Part shown: positions 43,045-51,511 of the stretch, piece by piece
How the letters are laid out: each line of letters begins with the position of its first letter
Numbering within the stretch: position 1 is the first letter of the stretch
Source of the DNA: G942493215 sp942493215
Lineage (GTDB): Bacteria > Bacillota_I > Bacilli_A > RF39 > UBA660
Length of the DNA: 64,000 nt
NCBI GenBank assembly: GCA_942493215.1
Contig: OW818670.1
Coordinates: forward strand, 682,001-746,000
Direction of reading: 5' to 3'
Made by a program: the position numbers and the translations under genes
Notes under the pieces: model-generated
Told to the model about the DNA's origin: nothing
Seen by the model: the letters and a program-made list of their open reading frames with translations, nothing else
The model's database searches: none

Positions 43045-43092
43045 CATTAAATAATAAAAAGATTATTATATTATCCTAATGGTGGTGTAGTT

Positions 43093-45030
43093 ATGGGACA
43101 ATATAGTTATAAGAATCTTAATCCATATAAAAATACGATATATTTAGAATTTTACAAATCCCTTTTTGAAGGTAGTAAATGTAATTATGGATTTTGTGAA
43201 TTCCCTACCGATAATTGCACAACATCTGGTAAGATAGCCTTTTTGCCACTACCTTTTTTAAAGATTATCTGTTTGCCTGAAATGCAAGCCACAACTGAAA
43301 AATTACAAGTATCGAATGTCAATAAAAACAATCCTCGGATGAACCACAATCGTTATGAGCATATGCTTCATGCATTTATGGTAGGCGTAGATTTATTGAT
43401 AATCCTTGAAAAAAATGGTTGTAAGATTGATAATAAAAGTAAAATAATCTTTTTAATAAGACTGTTAACTCATGATATTGGTCATGGACCAACCTCTCAT
43501 CCTTTTGAGGAAATGATAGGCCAATTAGGTATGCATGAAGAAATAGGTATGCGCTTTTTTAAAGAAAATCAAGCCTTTCGTGATATTCTTAATAGTATAT
43601 ATGATAATCTTGCTGATGATATAATTGATTTTAATGTTAATGATAAAACAGGTTTACACGAACTTATTGAAAATCAATTTGATCTTGATCGGGTAGCATT
43701 CTTAATATTAGATATGTTTACTTGTAATTATGATGTTCATAAAACTAATAGTATTGATAATGTTGAAATGCTAATAGAAAGTATCTATGGAATCTTTGAA
43801 AGTATCGTTTTAAAAGAAGGTCATGTTTATTATAAAAGGTCATGTCTTCCTGATATGGAACGATTTTTACAAGCAAGAGTATATAATTATAATAATCTTT
43901 ATAATGCTCCTCATCAAGTATTAGATAATCTTATTCAAAAAAGAATTGGCGATTTAATGCTTGCTAAGAAATTAGACAAGTTAGAGCTTGATCCTAATGA
44001 TAAAGATTATTGCTTTAAAAAGGAGATTGTAAGATTTACAACTTTTATTCGGGAAATGCTTGATAAGAAAAGTAATATTGATTTAGGTGAATATTTTAAA
44101 TATACTGATAAAGATTTAACCAATGCCATGTTCTATTTAATGATATTAGAAGATCCAACTTTGACAAGATATAGTCGTTTATTTCATAGTAATGCTCATG
44201 AAATGCTGTTTGCTTTTGAGCAGAATACTTATGATAGTGAATCTGCTTGTCCTACTATTAATCTTGATAGTGTTTTAAAAAAAGCAATAAAGATAACTAC
44301 TTATAAAAATACATCCGAAGAGTATATCAGATTTATTAATCCTGATGGAAGTACTATTGACTATTTAGATTGTCCTGAACGGACATTACCAGTTGAAACT
44401 AAAAAGACCTTTTTTGCTTTTAGTGAAAAAAAAGGAATAGCTGATAAAGATGCTTATCAGCCATTAGAAAATATAATTATTGATAATATGCGAAGAATGT
44501 ATAAAGAAAAAAGGAGTTATTGGAATTATGTCGCACATTCAGATAGCAATAATCATCAAAAACTACGTATTTATAAAGAAATACTATCCTTTTTAAGTGC
44601 TATAATGCAAGGAACAGGAATTGATGATTATTGTCAACAACATAATATTACAAGAGCATATCTGAATGCTTTTCTAATGATGTATACACCATGCGATGAG
44701 TGGTGTGTATATGCTCATTACTTATCATTATCATCTGAAGAACAATCGATTTATTTGTTAGCGATGAATTTTACTGATGATGCTATGAAACGATCTTTCT
44801 TAGAAGAAATCTATCAAATACTAGAATTTAATATCAATACTGCAGATAATCCGGCATTTGATAATAAGAAAGTTATTCCAAAATTATGTATTACTAGTGA
44901 TAATAGCTTATGTGTTTATATTAATAAAGCCTTATTGGAATTATCTTATGAGTTAAGTGAAGAATCACGTGAAAGAATTCGTAATGTTATTAGTGATTAT
45001 ACTAAGAAATTAGAGCATACCCAAAAATAA
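43093..45030 (+). CDS. HD-domain protein, SAMHD1/dGTPase-like (645 aa)
   Basis: A 645-residue HD-superfamily phosphohydrolase. The metal site is visible: NRYEHMLHA (first His, about residue 90), then LLTHDIGHGPTSHPFE (His-Asp) and ENQFDLDRVAFLILD (final Asp). The spacing, and GHGPTSHPFE, match SAMHD1-like and YwfO-like proteins that split dNTPs or nucleotides. The long C-terminal half (from about 250) is not recognised. A second, smaller HD protein starts 62 bases later. A terminator between them suggests at least partly separate expression. Confidence 0.85.
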   Translation: MGQYSYKNLNPYKNTIYLEFYKSLFEGSKCNYGFCEFPTDNCTTSGKIAFLPLPFLKIICLPEMQATTEKLQVSNVNKNNPRMNHNRYEHMLHAFMVGVDLLIILEKNGCKIDNKSKIIFLIRLLTHDIGHGPTSHPFEEMIGQLGMHEEIGMRFFKENQAFRDILNSIYDNLADDIIDFNVNDKTGLHELIENQFDLDRVAFLILDMFTCNYDVHKTNSIDNVEMLIESIYGIFESIVLKEGHVYYKRSCLPDMERFLQARVYNYNNLYNAPHQVLDNLIQKRIGDLMLAKKLDKLELDPNDKDYCFKKEIVRFTTFIREMLDKKSNIDLGEYFKYTDKDLTNAMFYLMILEDPTLTRYSRLFHSNAHEMLFAFEQNTYDSESACPTINLDSVLKKAIKITTYKNTSEEYIRFINPDGSTIDYLDCPERTLPVETKKTFFAFSEKKGIADKDAYQPLENIIIDNMRRMYKEKRSYWNYVAHSDSNNHQKLRIYKEILSFLSAIMQGTGIDDYCQQHNITRAYLNAFLMMYTPCDEWCVYAHYLSLSSEEQSIYLLAMNFTDDAMKRSFLEEIYQILEFNINTADNPAFDNKKVIPKLCITSDNSLCVYINKALLELSYELSEESRERIRNVISDYTKKLEHTQK

Positions 45031-45034
45031 TTAT

Positions 45035-45058
45035 GAGCTGTTTATCAGCTCTTTTTTA
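45035..45058 (+). terminator. Intrinsic terminator between the HD genes
   Basis: GAGCTG (45035-45040), loop TTTAT, CAGCTC (45046-45051), then six T. Confidence 0.85.
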
Positions 45059-45091
45059 TGTTATAATAGATTAGATACGGGATGTGATTTG

Positions 45092-46147
45092 ATGAGTAAT
45101 AATTATCTTGATACAGTTAATAAAGAAATAAAACAATATTGCATGATTGCTTGTGATAATGATTATCCAGCTTTTATTAATAAGTATATTGCTACGAAAG
45201 AATTACAAAGATTAAAGGGCATTGGTCAGTTCTGTGGTAGTGATTATACGAAACTTTATAATCTCAAATATTGGTATTCACGATTAGACCATAGTGTTAT
45301 ATGTGCTTTAATGGCTTGGCATTTTACTAAAGATAAGAAACAAACATTAGCAGCTTTATTTCACGATTTAGGAACACCAGCTTTTAGTCATTGTATTGAT
45401 TTTATGTTAGGAGACTCAATTAATCAGGAATCAGCCGAAAAAAGTGTTTATGATCTTTTAAGCAAATCAATAGTAATAAAAAAATATTTGGCTGAAGATG
45501 ACTTAACGATTGAAGATGTCACTGATCTAAATAAATATACAATTATAGAAAATAAAAAACCAAAGTTATGTGTTGATCGTTTAGATGGAATTCTTCATAC
45601 TGTTCTTATATGGATACATACCTGGTCAATTGACGAAGTAAAAGAAGTATATAATGATATAGAAGTATTAACTAATGAAGATAATGAATTAGAAATAGGC
45701 TTTAAAGATTTAAGTATTGCTCAAAAATTCTTTGAAGCTATGTATCAATATAGTATAGCCGTTCAAGAGAATAGAAATAAGTTTACGTTACAGTATATTG
45801 CCGATAATCTAAAAGTCCTGATAAATAAAAGATTGATAATTTTTGATGATTTATATGATAAAAGTGAATTAGAAATAATAAATATTATTACTTGTAATAA
45901 TAAAAATTGGTCTATTTTTGCTAACAGTAATCATATTGAAGGCAGTAATGAAGAACCAAAAAGCAAGTATTATGTTAGTACCGAGGCTAAGAAAAGATAC
46001 GCTAATCCTCTTTGTTGTATTAATGGTAATACTTGTCGTCTTTGTGATATATCCTCTAAGAGTAAGCAGTTACTAGACCAATATTTAAATCATCATGAGG
46101 CTAAATATGCCTATGTTGAGGGATTAAATATAGAATGGGAGGGATAA
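45092..46147 (+). CDS. HD-domain protein (351 aa)
   Basis: A 351-residue HD-superfamily hydrolase. The site runs RLDHSVICALMAWHF, then ALFHDLGTPAFSHCIDF (His-Asp) and later LCVDRLDGILHT (Asp), as in dNTPase-like and SAMHD1-like HD proteins. The C-terminus has a Cys-rich patch, LCCINGNTCRLCD, which may bind zinc. ATG 45092 is preferred to the TTG just before it. The DUF1653 gene starts 1 base after the stop, so the two are co-translated. Substrate not known, though nucleotide hydrolysis is likely. Confidence 0.83.
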   Translation: MSNNYLDTVNKEIKQYCMIACDNDYPAFINKYIATKELQRLKGIGQFCGSDYTKLYNLKYWYSRLDHSVICALMAWHFTKDKKQTLAALFHDLGTPAFSHCIDFMLGDSINQESAEKSVYDLLSKSIVIKKYLAEDDLTIEDVTDLNKYTIIENKKPKLCVDRLDGILHTVLIWIHTWSIDEVKEVYNDIEVLTNEDNELEIGFKDLSIAQKFFEAMYQYSIAVQENRNKFTLQYIADNLKVLINKRLIIFDDLYDKSELEIINIITCNNKNWSIFANSNHIEGSNEEPKSKYYVSTEAKKRYANPLCCINGNTCRLCDISSKSKQLLDQYLNHHEAKYAYVEGLNIEWEG

Positions 46148-46148
46148 G

Positions 46149-46376
46149 ATGGAAGTAAAGGTAAATGGTATTTATCAACATTATAAAGGTGATAAATGTA
46201 TTGTTGAAGATATTGCAACTCATAGTGAAACACTAGAACCATATGTTGTTTATCGTGAGTTATATGGAGACAATAAATTATGGATTAGACCACTTGCTAT
46301 GTTTTGTGAAGAAGTTAACTTAAATAATCAAAAACATCGCTTTGAATTAGTTACTATCGAAAGTGTTAGAAAATAA
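46149..46376 (+). CDS. DUF1653 protein
   Basis: A 75-residue protein with the DUF1653 pattern: GIYQHYKGDKCIVEDIATHSETLEPYVVYRELYGDNKLWIRPLAMF, a small beta-rich domain with conserved YxHYKG, E..VVYR.LY and WVRP-like WIRP. It starts one base after the HD gene with GGAGGG in that gene's last codons. Function unknown; it is often found near HD-type or nucleotide-handling proteins and may bind a nucleotide. Confidence 0.9.
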   Translation: MEVKVNGIYQHYKGDKCIVEDIATHSETLEPYVVYRELYGDNKLWIRPLAMFCEEVNLNNQKHRFELVTIESVRK

Positions 46377-46396
46377 TAAACAATCTCCATTTATTA

Positions 46397-46424
46397 TTGA
46401 AAAGATAGATCTTTATGATATAAT
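46397..46424 (+). promoter_or_regulatory. Promoter of tRNA-Arg (CCG)
   Basis: TTGAAA (46397-46402), a 16-base spacer and TATAAT (46419-46424) with an extended TGA before the -10 box. Confidence 0.8.
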
Positions 46425-46439
46425 GATGGAGTATTTCTT

Positions 46440-46516
46440 GTCCACGTAGCTCAGATGGATAGAGTGCTTCCCTCCGAAGGAAGAGGTCGTCAGTTCGACT
46501 CTGATCGTGGACACCA
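46440..46516 (+). tRNA. tRNA-Arg (CCG)
   Basis: Acceptor GTCCACG / CGTGGAC, encoded CCA. Anticodon stem CTTCC / GGAAG, loop CTCCGAA, giving CCG. It reads the rare CGG codon. Monocistronic. Confidence 0.94.
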
Positions 46517-46532
46517 TTTATTAATTTAAAAG

Positions 46533-46560
46533 AAAACTGTTATATTAACAGTTTTTATTT
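46533..46560 (+). terminator. Terminator after tRNA-Arg (CCG)
   Basis: AAAACTGTTA (46533-46542), loop TAT, TAACAGTTTT (46546-46555), then T-rich sequence. Confidence 0.85.
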
Positions 46561-46570
46561 TATATATACC

Positions 46571-46599
46571 TTGACAGGCGATGTATATTGTGATAATAT
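46571..46599 (+). promoter_or_regulatory. Promoter of the PadR operon, possible operator
   Basis: TTGACA (46571-46576), a 17-base spacer and TAATAT (46594-46599). ATATT-GTGAT-AATAT (46585-46599) is a small inverted repeat that overlaps the -10 box and may be the PadR site. Confidence 0.7.
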
Positions 46600-46623
46600 G
46601 TATTTCAGTTGAGGAGGGATAAC

Positions 46624-46971
46624 TTGTCAATAACTTCAGATATTATTCGTGGTCATACCGAAACAATTATTCTAGCCCATCTTATGGATGGTGATAGTTA
46701 TGGTTATGAAATAAATAAAGCTATTAAAGGGAAAACGGATAATCAGTATGAACTAAAGGAAGCAACTCTATATTGTGCTTTTAAAAGATTAGAAGAATTA
46801 GGCTTAATCATTTCTTATTGGGGTGATGAAACAACTGGTGCTCGTAGAAGATATTATAAAATAACCGAAGATGGTAAAAGTTTCTATCGACATAGTAAAG
46901 AAGACTGGGAAGTAACTAAAAAAATAATTGATAAGTTACTAATAGAAGGAGAAAAAAATGGAAAAAATTAG
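46624..46971 (+). CDS. PadR family transcriptional regulator
   Basis: A 115-residue regulator that begins with TTG 46624, seven bases after GAGGAGGG; the longer frame from 46609 starts inside that site. The sequence SITSDIIRGHTETIILAHLMDGDSYGYEINKAI, then KEATLYCAFKRLEELGLI and GARRRYYKITEDG, is the PadR winged helix. It heads an operon with a HAAS-domain membrane protein (14-base overlap) and a DUF4097 protein, a set common in Bacillota in which PadR represses an envelope-stress module. Confidence 0.93.
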   Translation: MSITSDIIRGHTETIILAHLMDGDSYGYEINKAIKGKTDNQYELKEATLYCAFKRLEELGLIISYWGDETTGARRRYYKITEDGKSFYRHSKEDWEVTKKIIDKLLIEGEKNGKN

Positions 46972-47608
46972 AAAACATGTTGAGGAGTTATTTAAAGAAG
47001 CTCCTAAAACAAAAAAAATTAAAGATTTACAGGAAGAATTAATAATAAATTTAGAAGACAAATATAATGATCTAGTAAAAGAAGGTATTGATGAAAATAA
47101 AGCTTATAATGAAGTTATTTCTAGTATTGGGGATATTGATGAATTAATAGCTGATTTTAAAGAACCACATGCTACTATTAATAGTGATTTAATCAGAAGA
47201 AAAAATGCTTTAGTTGTTAGTATCTGTGTAGGGTTATACATTATGTGTTTAATTACCGTTATTGTTTTAGGATCAATGCATATGCCAGACTATATGATCG
47301 CGTCATCTTTCTTTGGTATTGCTGGTATTTCTACTTGCATATTAATCTGTCATTTTATGTCAGTGCCAAAATATAAAAAGATTGATGATACATTAGTGGA
47401 AGAATTTAAAGAGTGGAAACAACAAAAGACTAAAACTAATGAATTAAAAAAGGGTATTACATCTATTTTATGGACCTTAATTGTTATTATATATATAATT
47501 ATTAGTTTTACCTTTTCAGCATTTCATATTTCTTGGATTATCTTTTTAATAGGTGTAGTTATTCAAAACATTATTGAATTGGTATTCAAAATGAAGGAGA
47601 TGAAATAG
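46958..47608 (+). CDS. HAAS (DUF1700-like) domain membrane protein
   Basis: A 216-residue protein. Residues 1-70 (FKEAPKTKKIKDLQEELIINLEDKYNDLVKEGIDENKAYNEVISSIGDIDELI) are the HAAS domain found downstream of PadR regulators, which is thought to contact or sense the partner. Four membrane segments follow (about 87-108, 113-133, 170-188, 190-208). The ATG overlaps the padR gene; the next gene starts directly after its stop. It likely works with the DUF4097 protein at the membrane. Confidence 0.9.
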   Translation: MEKIRKHVEELFKEAPKTKKIKDLQEELIINLEDKYNDLVKEGIDENKAYNEVISSIGDIDELIADFKEPHATINSDLIRRKNALVVSICVGLYIMCLITVIVLGSMHMPDYMIASSFFGIAGISTCILICHFMSVPKYKKIDDTLVEEFKEWKQQKTKTNELKKGITSILWTLIVIIYIIISFTFSAFHISWIIFLIGVVIQNIIELVFKMKEMK

Positions 47609-48562
47609 ATGACAAAGAAGATATATATTATATCAATAGTTTTAATGTCTTTAATAGGACTATTTCTTTTATCTATTTTAGTAACAGGTATTGTTCATGG
47701 TAATAGTTTCTTTTCATTTGGTTCAATTGATAAAACCGAAGCTAATATTCGTAAACAAGAACAATATGATATAGAAGATATAAATAAAATAAGTATTGAA
47801 TTAGTAGCGTCTGATCTTAATATTATCTTAACAGATGATACCAAATTAAAAATTATTCAATATTCAAATAATGATTTAGAGAATGATCGATTATTTAGAG
47901 TTATTAACAATGAAAGTACTTTTAAAGTTACTGAAAATAGCTATAATATCTTCTGGTGGGGTTTCAATAATTATAGTAGTACCTATGATATTTATTTACC
48001 TAAAACTTATAATAAAGAATTAGTTATTAAAACAATATCAGGTGATATCACCATTAATGATGATTTGAATTTAGAACAATTACAAATAACTTCTACTAGT
48101 GGTGATATGGAAATATATAATATTAAAGTAAATAATGACTTCAAAATTAGAACTATATCTGGTAGTATTACAACTGGTAATATTGAAGCATCAAATGTAA
48201 ACATTGAAACAACGAGTGGTGATATGGAAATATATGGTATTGTTGCTGATAGCGATATTCATTCTGTTTCTGGACGTGTTGATTTAGGACTAATGACAGG
48301 AAGTTTAGATTTGGGTACAACTAGTGGTGATATTAGAATTAATAATTATGATGTTAAAAAAGATTCTAATGTTACATCAATATCAGGTGAAGTAGAAATT
48401 AGCTTTATACCAAATACTAATTGTGAGTTACAAACAAGCTCTATATCAGGTGATATCTCATTACCAAATGGTTCTAATCATATTGGTAATACACCATTTA
48501 ATAAGTTAACAATAAGAACAACTTCAGGTGATATTACTTTAGCTATTAATAAAGACTTATAA
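47609..48562 (+). CDS. DUF4097 beta-strand repeat surface protein
   Basis: A 317-residue protein with an N-terminal membrane helix (about 5-30) and an external beta-repeat domain of the DUF4097 (LiaX/YvlB-like) type. The repeats are easy to see: TISGDITI, TTSGDMEIYN, TISGSITTG, TTSGDMEIYG, SVSGRVDLG, TTSGDIRIN, SISGEVEIS, SISGDISLP and TTSGDITLA, about 20 residues apart, forming a parallel beta solenoid. It is the last gene of the PadR operon. Such proteins take part in cell-envelope stress responses. Confidence 0.92.
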   Translation: MTKKIYIISIVLMSLIGLFLLSILVTGIVHGNSFFSFGSIDKTEANIRKQEQYDIEDINKISIELVASDLNIILTDDTKLKIIQYSNNDLENDRLFRVINNESTFKVTENSYNIFWWGFNNYSSTYDIYLPKTYNKELVIKTISGDITINDDLNLEQLQITSTSGDMEIYNIKVNNDFKIRTISGSITTGNIEASNVNIETTSGDMEIYGIVADSDIHSVSGRVDLGLMTGSLDLGTTSGDIRINNYDVKKDSNVTSISGEVEISFIPNTNCELQTSSISGDISLPNGSNHIGNTPFNKLTIRTTSGDITLAINKDL

Positions 48563-48578
48563 AAAATAAGTCTTTTTT
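48551..48578 (+). terminator. Terminator of the PadR operon
   Basis: AAAGACTTAT (48551-48560), loop of five A, ATAAGTCTTT (48666-type arm at 48566-48575), then T residues; it overlaps the stop codon. Confidence 0.85.
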
Positions 48579-48620
48579 ACTATAATAAATAAATATTTAA
48601 CGATTGTCATTAAAAAAATG

Positions 48621-48649
48621 TTGACAAAAGTAAAAAGCAGATGTATTAT
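48621..48649 (+). promoter_or_regulatory. Promoter of the DUF2975-XRE operon
   Basis: TTGACA (48621-48626), a 17-base spacer and TATTAT (48644-48649). Transcription would begin near 48656, after the ATG codons at 48641 and 48650, which rules these out as starts. Confidence 0.8.
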
Positions 48650-48673
48650 ATGAGCAAGAAAGGGGATAAAATT

Positions 48674-49168
48674 TTGAGTAAAAAGAAAATAGTGGAGAAG
48701 AATAACAATCCTAAGGCTAAATCACTTATTTATTCACGAATGATTGTCGCTGGAATTAAAGGTTTTGTTCTATTTGTTGGGGTTATTGGAATAATAATTG
48801 TAATATTAGGACTAATAGATATCAAAAATGTTCATTTTGATCCAGGTATTTATGATTCAATTAGTAATAAGTATATACAGTTTATAATTTTCATCGTTCT
48901 TAACGGTGCTAGAATAGTGCTAGTTTATTTAACTTTAGATGAAATTGAAAAGACCATAAGTAATATGATTAGTGTTTCAATTTTCTGCAAAGCTAATGTT
49001 CATAGTCTTAATAAGTGCCTAACATATTTAATATTTATATGGATTTTAGAAATATTTTATAATTTAAATATCTTTGCGCCATTGCTTGCGATTGCAGCTG
49101 TTGGTCTAATCAGAAATATCTTCATATATGGTAATAGTTTAGAAGAAGAAATGAATGAAGTGATATAA
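48674..49168 (+). CDS. DUF2975 membrane protein
   Basis: A 164-residue membrane protein with four hydrophobic segments (about 26-50, 70-92, 120-138, 140-155), matching DUF2975 (ARIVLVYLTLDEIEKTISN and NIFAPLLAIAAVGLIRNIFIYGNSLEEEMNEVI are characteristic). The start is TTG 48674 behind AAAGGGG, since upstream ATG codons overlap the promoter. An XRE regulator starts at the next base after its stop, the standard partner of DUF2975. Likely a membrane sensor or immunity-like partner of that regulator; function not known. Confidence 0.88.
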   Translation: MSKKKIVEKNNNPKAKSLIYSRMIVAGIKGFVLFVGVIGIIIVILGLIDIKNVHFDPGIYDSISNKYIQFIIFIVLNGARIVLVYLTLDEIEKTISNMISVSIFCKANVHSLNKCLTYLIFIWILEIFYNLNIFAPLLAIAAVGLIRNIFIYGNSLEEEMNEVI

Positions 49169-49387
49169 ATGGAAGAGGATATTATTATTCGTTTAGATCG
49201 TGTTATGGCTGATCGTAAGATTAGTTTAAATGAATTATCTAGTAAGGTTGATATATCAATTGTTAATTTATCAATTTTAAAAAATGGTAAAGCTAAAGCT
49301 ATTAGATTTTCAACATTAAGCAAATTATGTGAAGTATTAAATTGTCAGCCCGGTGATTTAATCGAATATAAAAAGGGGGGATATTAA
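49169..49387 (+). CDS. XRE (Cro/CI) family regulator, YozG-like
   Basis: A 72-residue helix-turn-helix protein with no other domain. The sequence IIIRLDRVMADRKISLNELSSKVDISIVNLSILKNGKAKAIRFSTLSKLCEVLNCQPGDLIEY is the short YozG-type HTH that regularly accompanies DUF2975. It starts immediately after the DUF2975 stop and ends one base before the next gene, so the three are one operon. It probably regulates the operon. Confidence 0.93.
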   Translation: MEEDIIIRLDRVMADRKISLNELSSKVDISIVNLSILKNGKAKAIRFSTLSKLCEVLNCQPGDLIEYKKGGY

Positions 49388-49789
49388 ATGTTTGAAAAGT
49401 TTTTAAAGTTTCTAAAAGATTGGATTTTTGGTTTTAGTATAAAAAGGGTTTTAATTGTTGTGGCAATTATAATATTAGGACTCTTCGCGTATATCATATG
49501 TTTATCTATTTTTACACCAGAAAGAGGAAGTACTGTTGTAGCAAGTATGCGTAGTGATGCTACAATGATAAAAATTAAATTACTAAAAAAGACCAATTAT
49601 ACTATTTTGACTGAAGAGATTAAAGAAACATCCTTAACATCAAAAGAAATAGATGATATGGATTTATTGCTTAAATATGAAAGAATTTCCTATTATACTA
49701 AAGATGTTAGTGGTAATATTAAATTCTATATTACTATGATAGGTAAGGATCAATATAAAGAATATAAATTAAAAGACTATGAGTTATAA
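49388..49789 (+). CDS. Single-helix membrane protein, 133 aa
   Basis: Not recognised. A basic N-terminus (KFLKFLKDWIFGFSIKR) leads into one membrane helix (about 20-42), then a soluble, probably external domain of about 90 residues with alternating strands. It starts one base after the XRE gene, behind GGGGGG, and is closed by a terminator that uses its last codons. The position suggests it belongs to the DUF2975-XRE module. Confidence 0.75.
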   Translation: MFEKFLKFLKDWIFGFSIKRVLIVVAIIILGLFAYIICLSIFTPERGSTVVASMRSDATMIKIKLLKKTNYTILTEEIKETSLTSKEIDDMDLLLKYERISYYTKDVSGNIKFYITMIGKDQYKEYKLKDYEL

Positions 49790-49809
49790 GACTTATAGTC
49801 TTTTCTTTT
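49771..49809 (+). terminator. Terminator of the DUF2975-XRE operon
   Basis: AAAAGACTAT (49771-49780) pairs with ATAGTCTTTT (49795-49804), followed by T-rich sequence; it overlaps the last codons. Confidence 0.8.
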
Positions 49810-49818
49810 ATATCTTAA

Positions 49819-49847
49819 TTGACGATAAGTCTTTTTTATACTACAAT
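49819..49847 (+). promoter_or_regulatory. Promoter of the znuABC-like operon
   Basis: TTGACG (49819-49824), a 17-base spacer and TACAAT (49842-49847). It places transcription start near 49854, so the upstream in-frame ATG at 49779 cannot be used. Confidence 0.75.
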
Positions 49848-49871
49848 AGATATATCGAAAGAAGAATGAAA

Positions 49872-50768
49872 ATGAATAAGAAAATAGTAATTAGTGTTTT
49901 ACTAATAATAGTCTTAATTTTTGCCATAGGTCTAATATATAATCAATCAAGACGTACCAATAATAAATTTAAAATTGTTACATCTTTTTATTCTACCTAT
50001 ATTATAGCTCGTAATATTGCTAATAATATAAATGATATTGAAGTGACAAGTATTGTTACATCAACAACGGGTTGTATTCATGATTATACCTTAACACCCA
50101 GTGATATGGTTAAGATTGAAGAATCTAATGCTTTAGTTATAAATGGAGCCGGAATGGAAAGCTTTGTTGATGATGTTAAAAGTAATTATCCTAAATTACC
50201 TATTATTGAGGCTTCTACTAATATTACTTTAATTGATGGTGATAGTGAAGAAGAAAAATATAATGCTCATGTATGGATGGATCCTACTAAATATATTGAA
50301 CAAATTAATAATGTTAGTAAAAGACTAATAGAAATAGATCCTAAACATAAGAAACAATATGAAGAAAATACTAATAACTATATTGATAAAATAAATAATT
50401 TAATAACAAAAATGCCAACTAATTTTGATGCTAATAAAAATAAAAAAGTAATAATTTTTCATGATGCCTTTGAATATCTAGCTAATTATTTAGGACTAAA
50501 TATTGTATACACAGTAGATATGGATCATGATACAACTTTATCAGCTAATCAAATAAATACGATTATTAAAGAGATTAAAGATAATGATGTTAAAACTTTA
50601 TTAGTCGAAAAACAATTTTCTAATGATGTTATTAAAACAATAAAGAATGAAGTAAGTGTTAATGTTTATACTTTAGATACGGTTGTAACTGGAACAGATG
50701 ATCTGGATGCCTATATAAAAGCTATGAATAATAATATTAACATTTTAAAAGAGGCTTTTTATGAGTAA
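49872..50768 (+). CDS. znuA: Metal (zinc/manganese) ABC transporter substrate-binding protein
   Basis: A 298-residue cluster A-I metal-binding protein that captures Zn or Mn for import. Metal ligands appear in order: His in TGCIHDYTLTPSD, His in AHVWMDP, His in IFHDAFEYLANYLGL, and Asp/His in VDMDHDTTLS. Unlike most Gram-positive homologues it has no lipobox Cys; residues 4-24 form a hydrophobic helix that should act as an uncleaved anchor. The start is ATG 49872 (AGAAG upstream). The ATPase gene overlaps its end by 8 bases. Zn versus Mn cannot be decided here. Confidence 0.9.
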   Translation: MNKKIVISVLLIIVLIFAIGLIYNQSRRTNNKFKIVTSFYSTYIIARNIANNINDIEVTSIVTSTTGCIHDYTLTPSDMVKIEESNALVINGAGMESFVDDVKSNYPKLPIIEASTNITLIDGDSEEEKYNAHVWMDPTKYIEQINNVSKRLIEIDPKHKKQYEENTNNYIDKINNLITKMPTNFDANKNKKVIIFHDAFEYLANYLGLNIVYTVDMDHDTTLSANQINTIIKEIKDNDVKTLLVEKQFSNDVIKTIKNEVSVNVYTLDTVVTGTDDLDAYIKAMNNNINILKEAFYE

Positions 50769-51510
50769 AGAACAATTAAAATGTGGTGTTCACTGCATAA
50801 AAATTAAAGATTTAGAAGTGACTATTGGTGATAATAAAATCCTAGATAATATTGATATTCATATTCATTGTGGACAAATAACAGCTATTATAGGACCTAA
50901 TGGAGCTGGTAAAACCACTCTTTTAAAAGCTATTTTGGATGAAGTAAAACATAAGGGAATTATCGAATTTAAAGATATTCATAACCATGCTGCTAAACAT
51001 TTAAATATTGGTTATGTTCCTCAAAAACTTAATTTAGATAAGAATACACCAACGAGTGTTTATGATTTATTTGCTAGTCTTATTAGTAATAAACCTGTTT
51101 ATCTATTAAAAAGTAATCAACTTTATAATAATATAAAAGAACGTCTAAAAGCTTTTGATATAGAGCATCTTATTGATAAAGAAGTAAGCAATCTATCAGG
51201 GGGAGAATTACAAAGAGTATTATTAGTTTTAGCTATTTATAATGTTCCTAATCTTTTAATTCTTGATGAACCAGTCTCTGGTATTGATAATAACGGTTTA
51301 CATAAATTCTATGATAATATTGTTTATCTAAAGGATAATTATGATTTAGCAATTATTATTGTTTCTCATGATTTAGCATTTGTTAAAAAATATGCAGATA
51401 ATGTTATATTACTTAATAAAAAAATTATTAAGAGTGGTAATGTAGAAGATGTATTTGATAGTATGGAATTTAAGAAGATGTTTAATAATCTTAATATAGG
51501 TGGTAATTAA
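50761..51510 (+). CDS. znuC: Metal ABC transporter ATP-binding protein
   Basis: A 249-residue ATPase of the metal importer. Walker A is GPNGAGKTT (about 46-54), the signature is LSGGELQRVLL, Walker B is LLILDEPVSGID and the H-loop is IVSHDLAF. The N-terminal KCGVHCIKI has two Cys and a His, a common zinc-rich start in this family. It overlaps znuA by 8 bases, and the permease gene starts 1 base after it. Confidence 0.93.
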   Translation: MSKEQLKCGVHCIKIKDLEVTIGDNKILDNIDIHIHCGQITAIIGPNGAGKTTLLKAILDEVKHKGIIEFKDIHNHAAKHLNIGYVPQKLNLDKNTPTSVYDLFASLISNKPVYLLKSNQLYNNIKERLKAFDIEHLIDKEVSNLSGGELQRVLLVLAIYNVPNLLILDEPVSGIDNNGLHKFYDNIVYLKDNYDLAIIIVSHDLAFVKKYADNVILLNKKIIKSGNVEDVFDSMEFKKMFNNLNIGGN

Positions 51511-51511
51511 T

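Noticed and set aside
48040..48550. Repeated AGTGGTGATAT-like strings as a DNA repeat array
   Set aside because: They encode the SGDI turns of the DUF4097 beta repeats and vary at silent positions.
48641..48673. ATG start at 48641 for the DUF2975 gene
   Set aside because: The -10 box of a good promoter overlaps it, so it would not be in the mRNA; TTG 48674 has a clear ribosome site.
49779..49871. N-terminal extension of the metal-binding protein
   Set aside because: It overlaps the previous terminator and the operon's own promoter.
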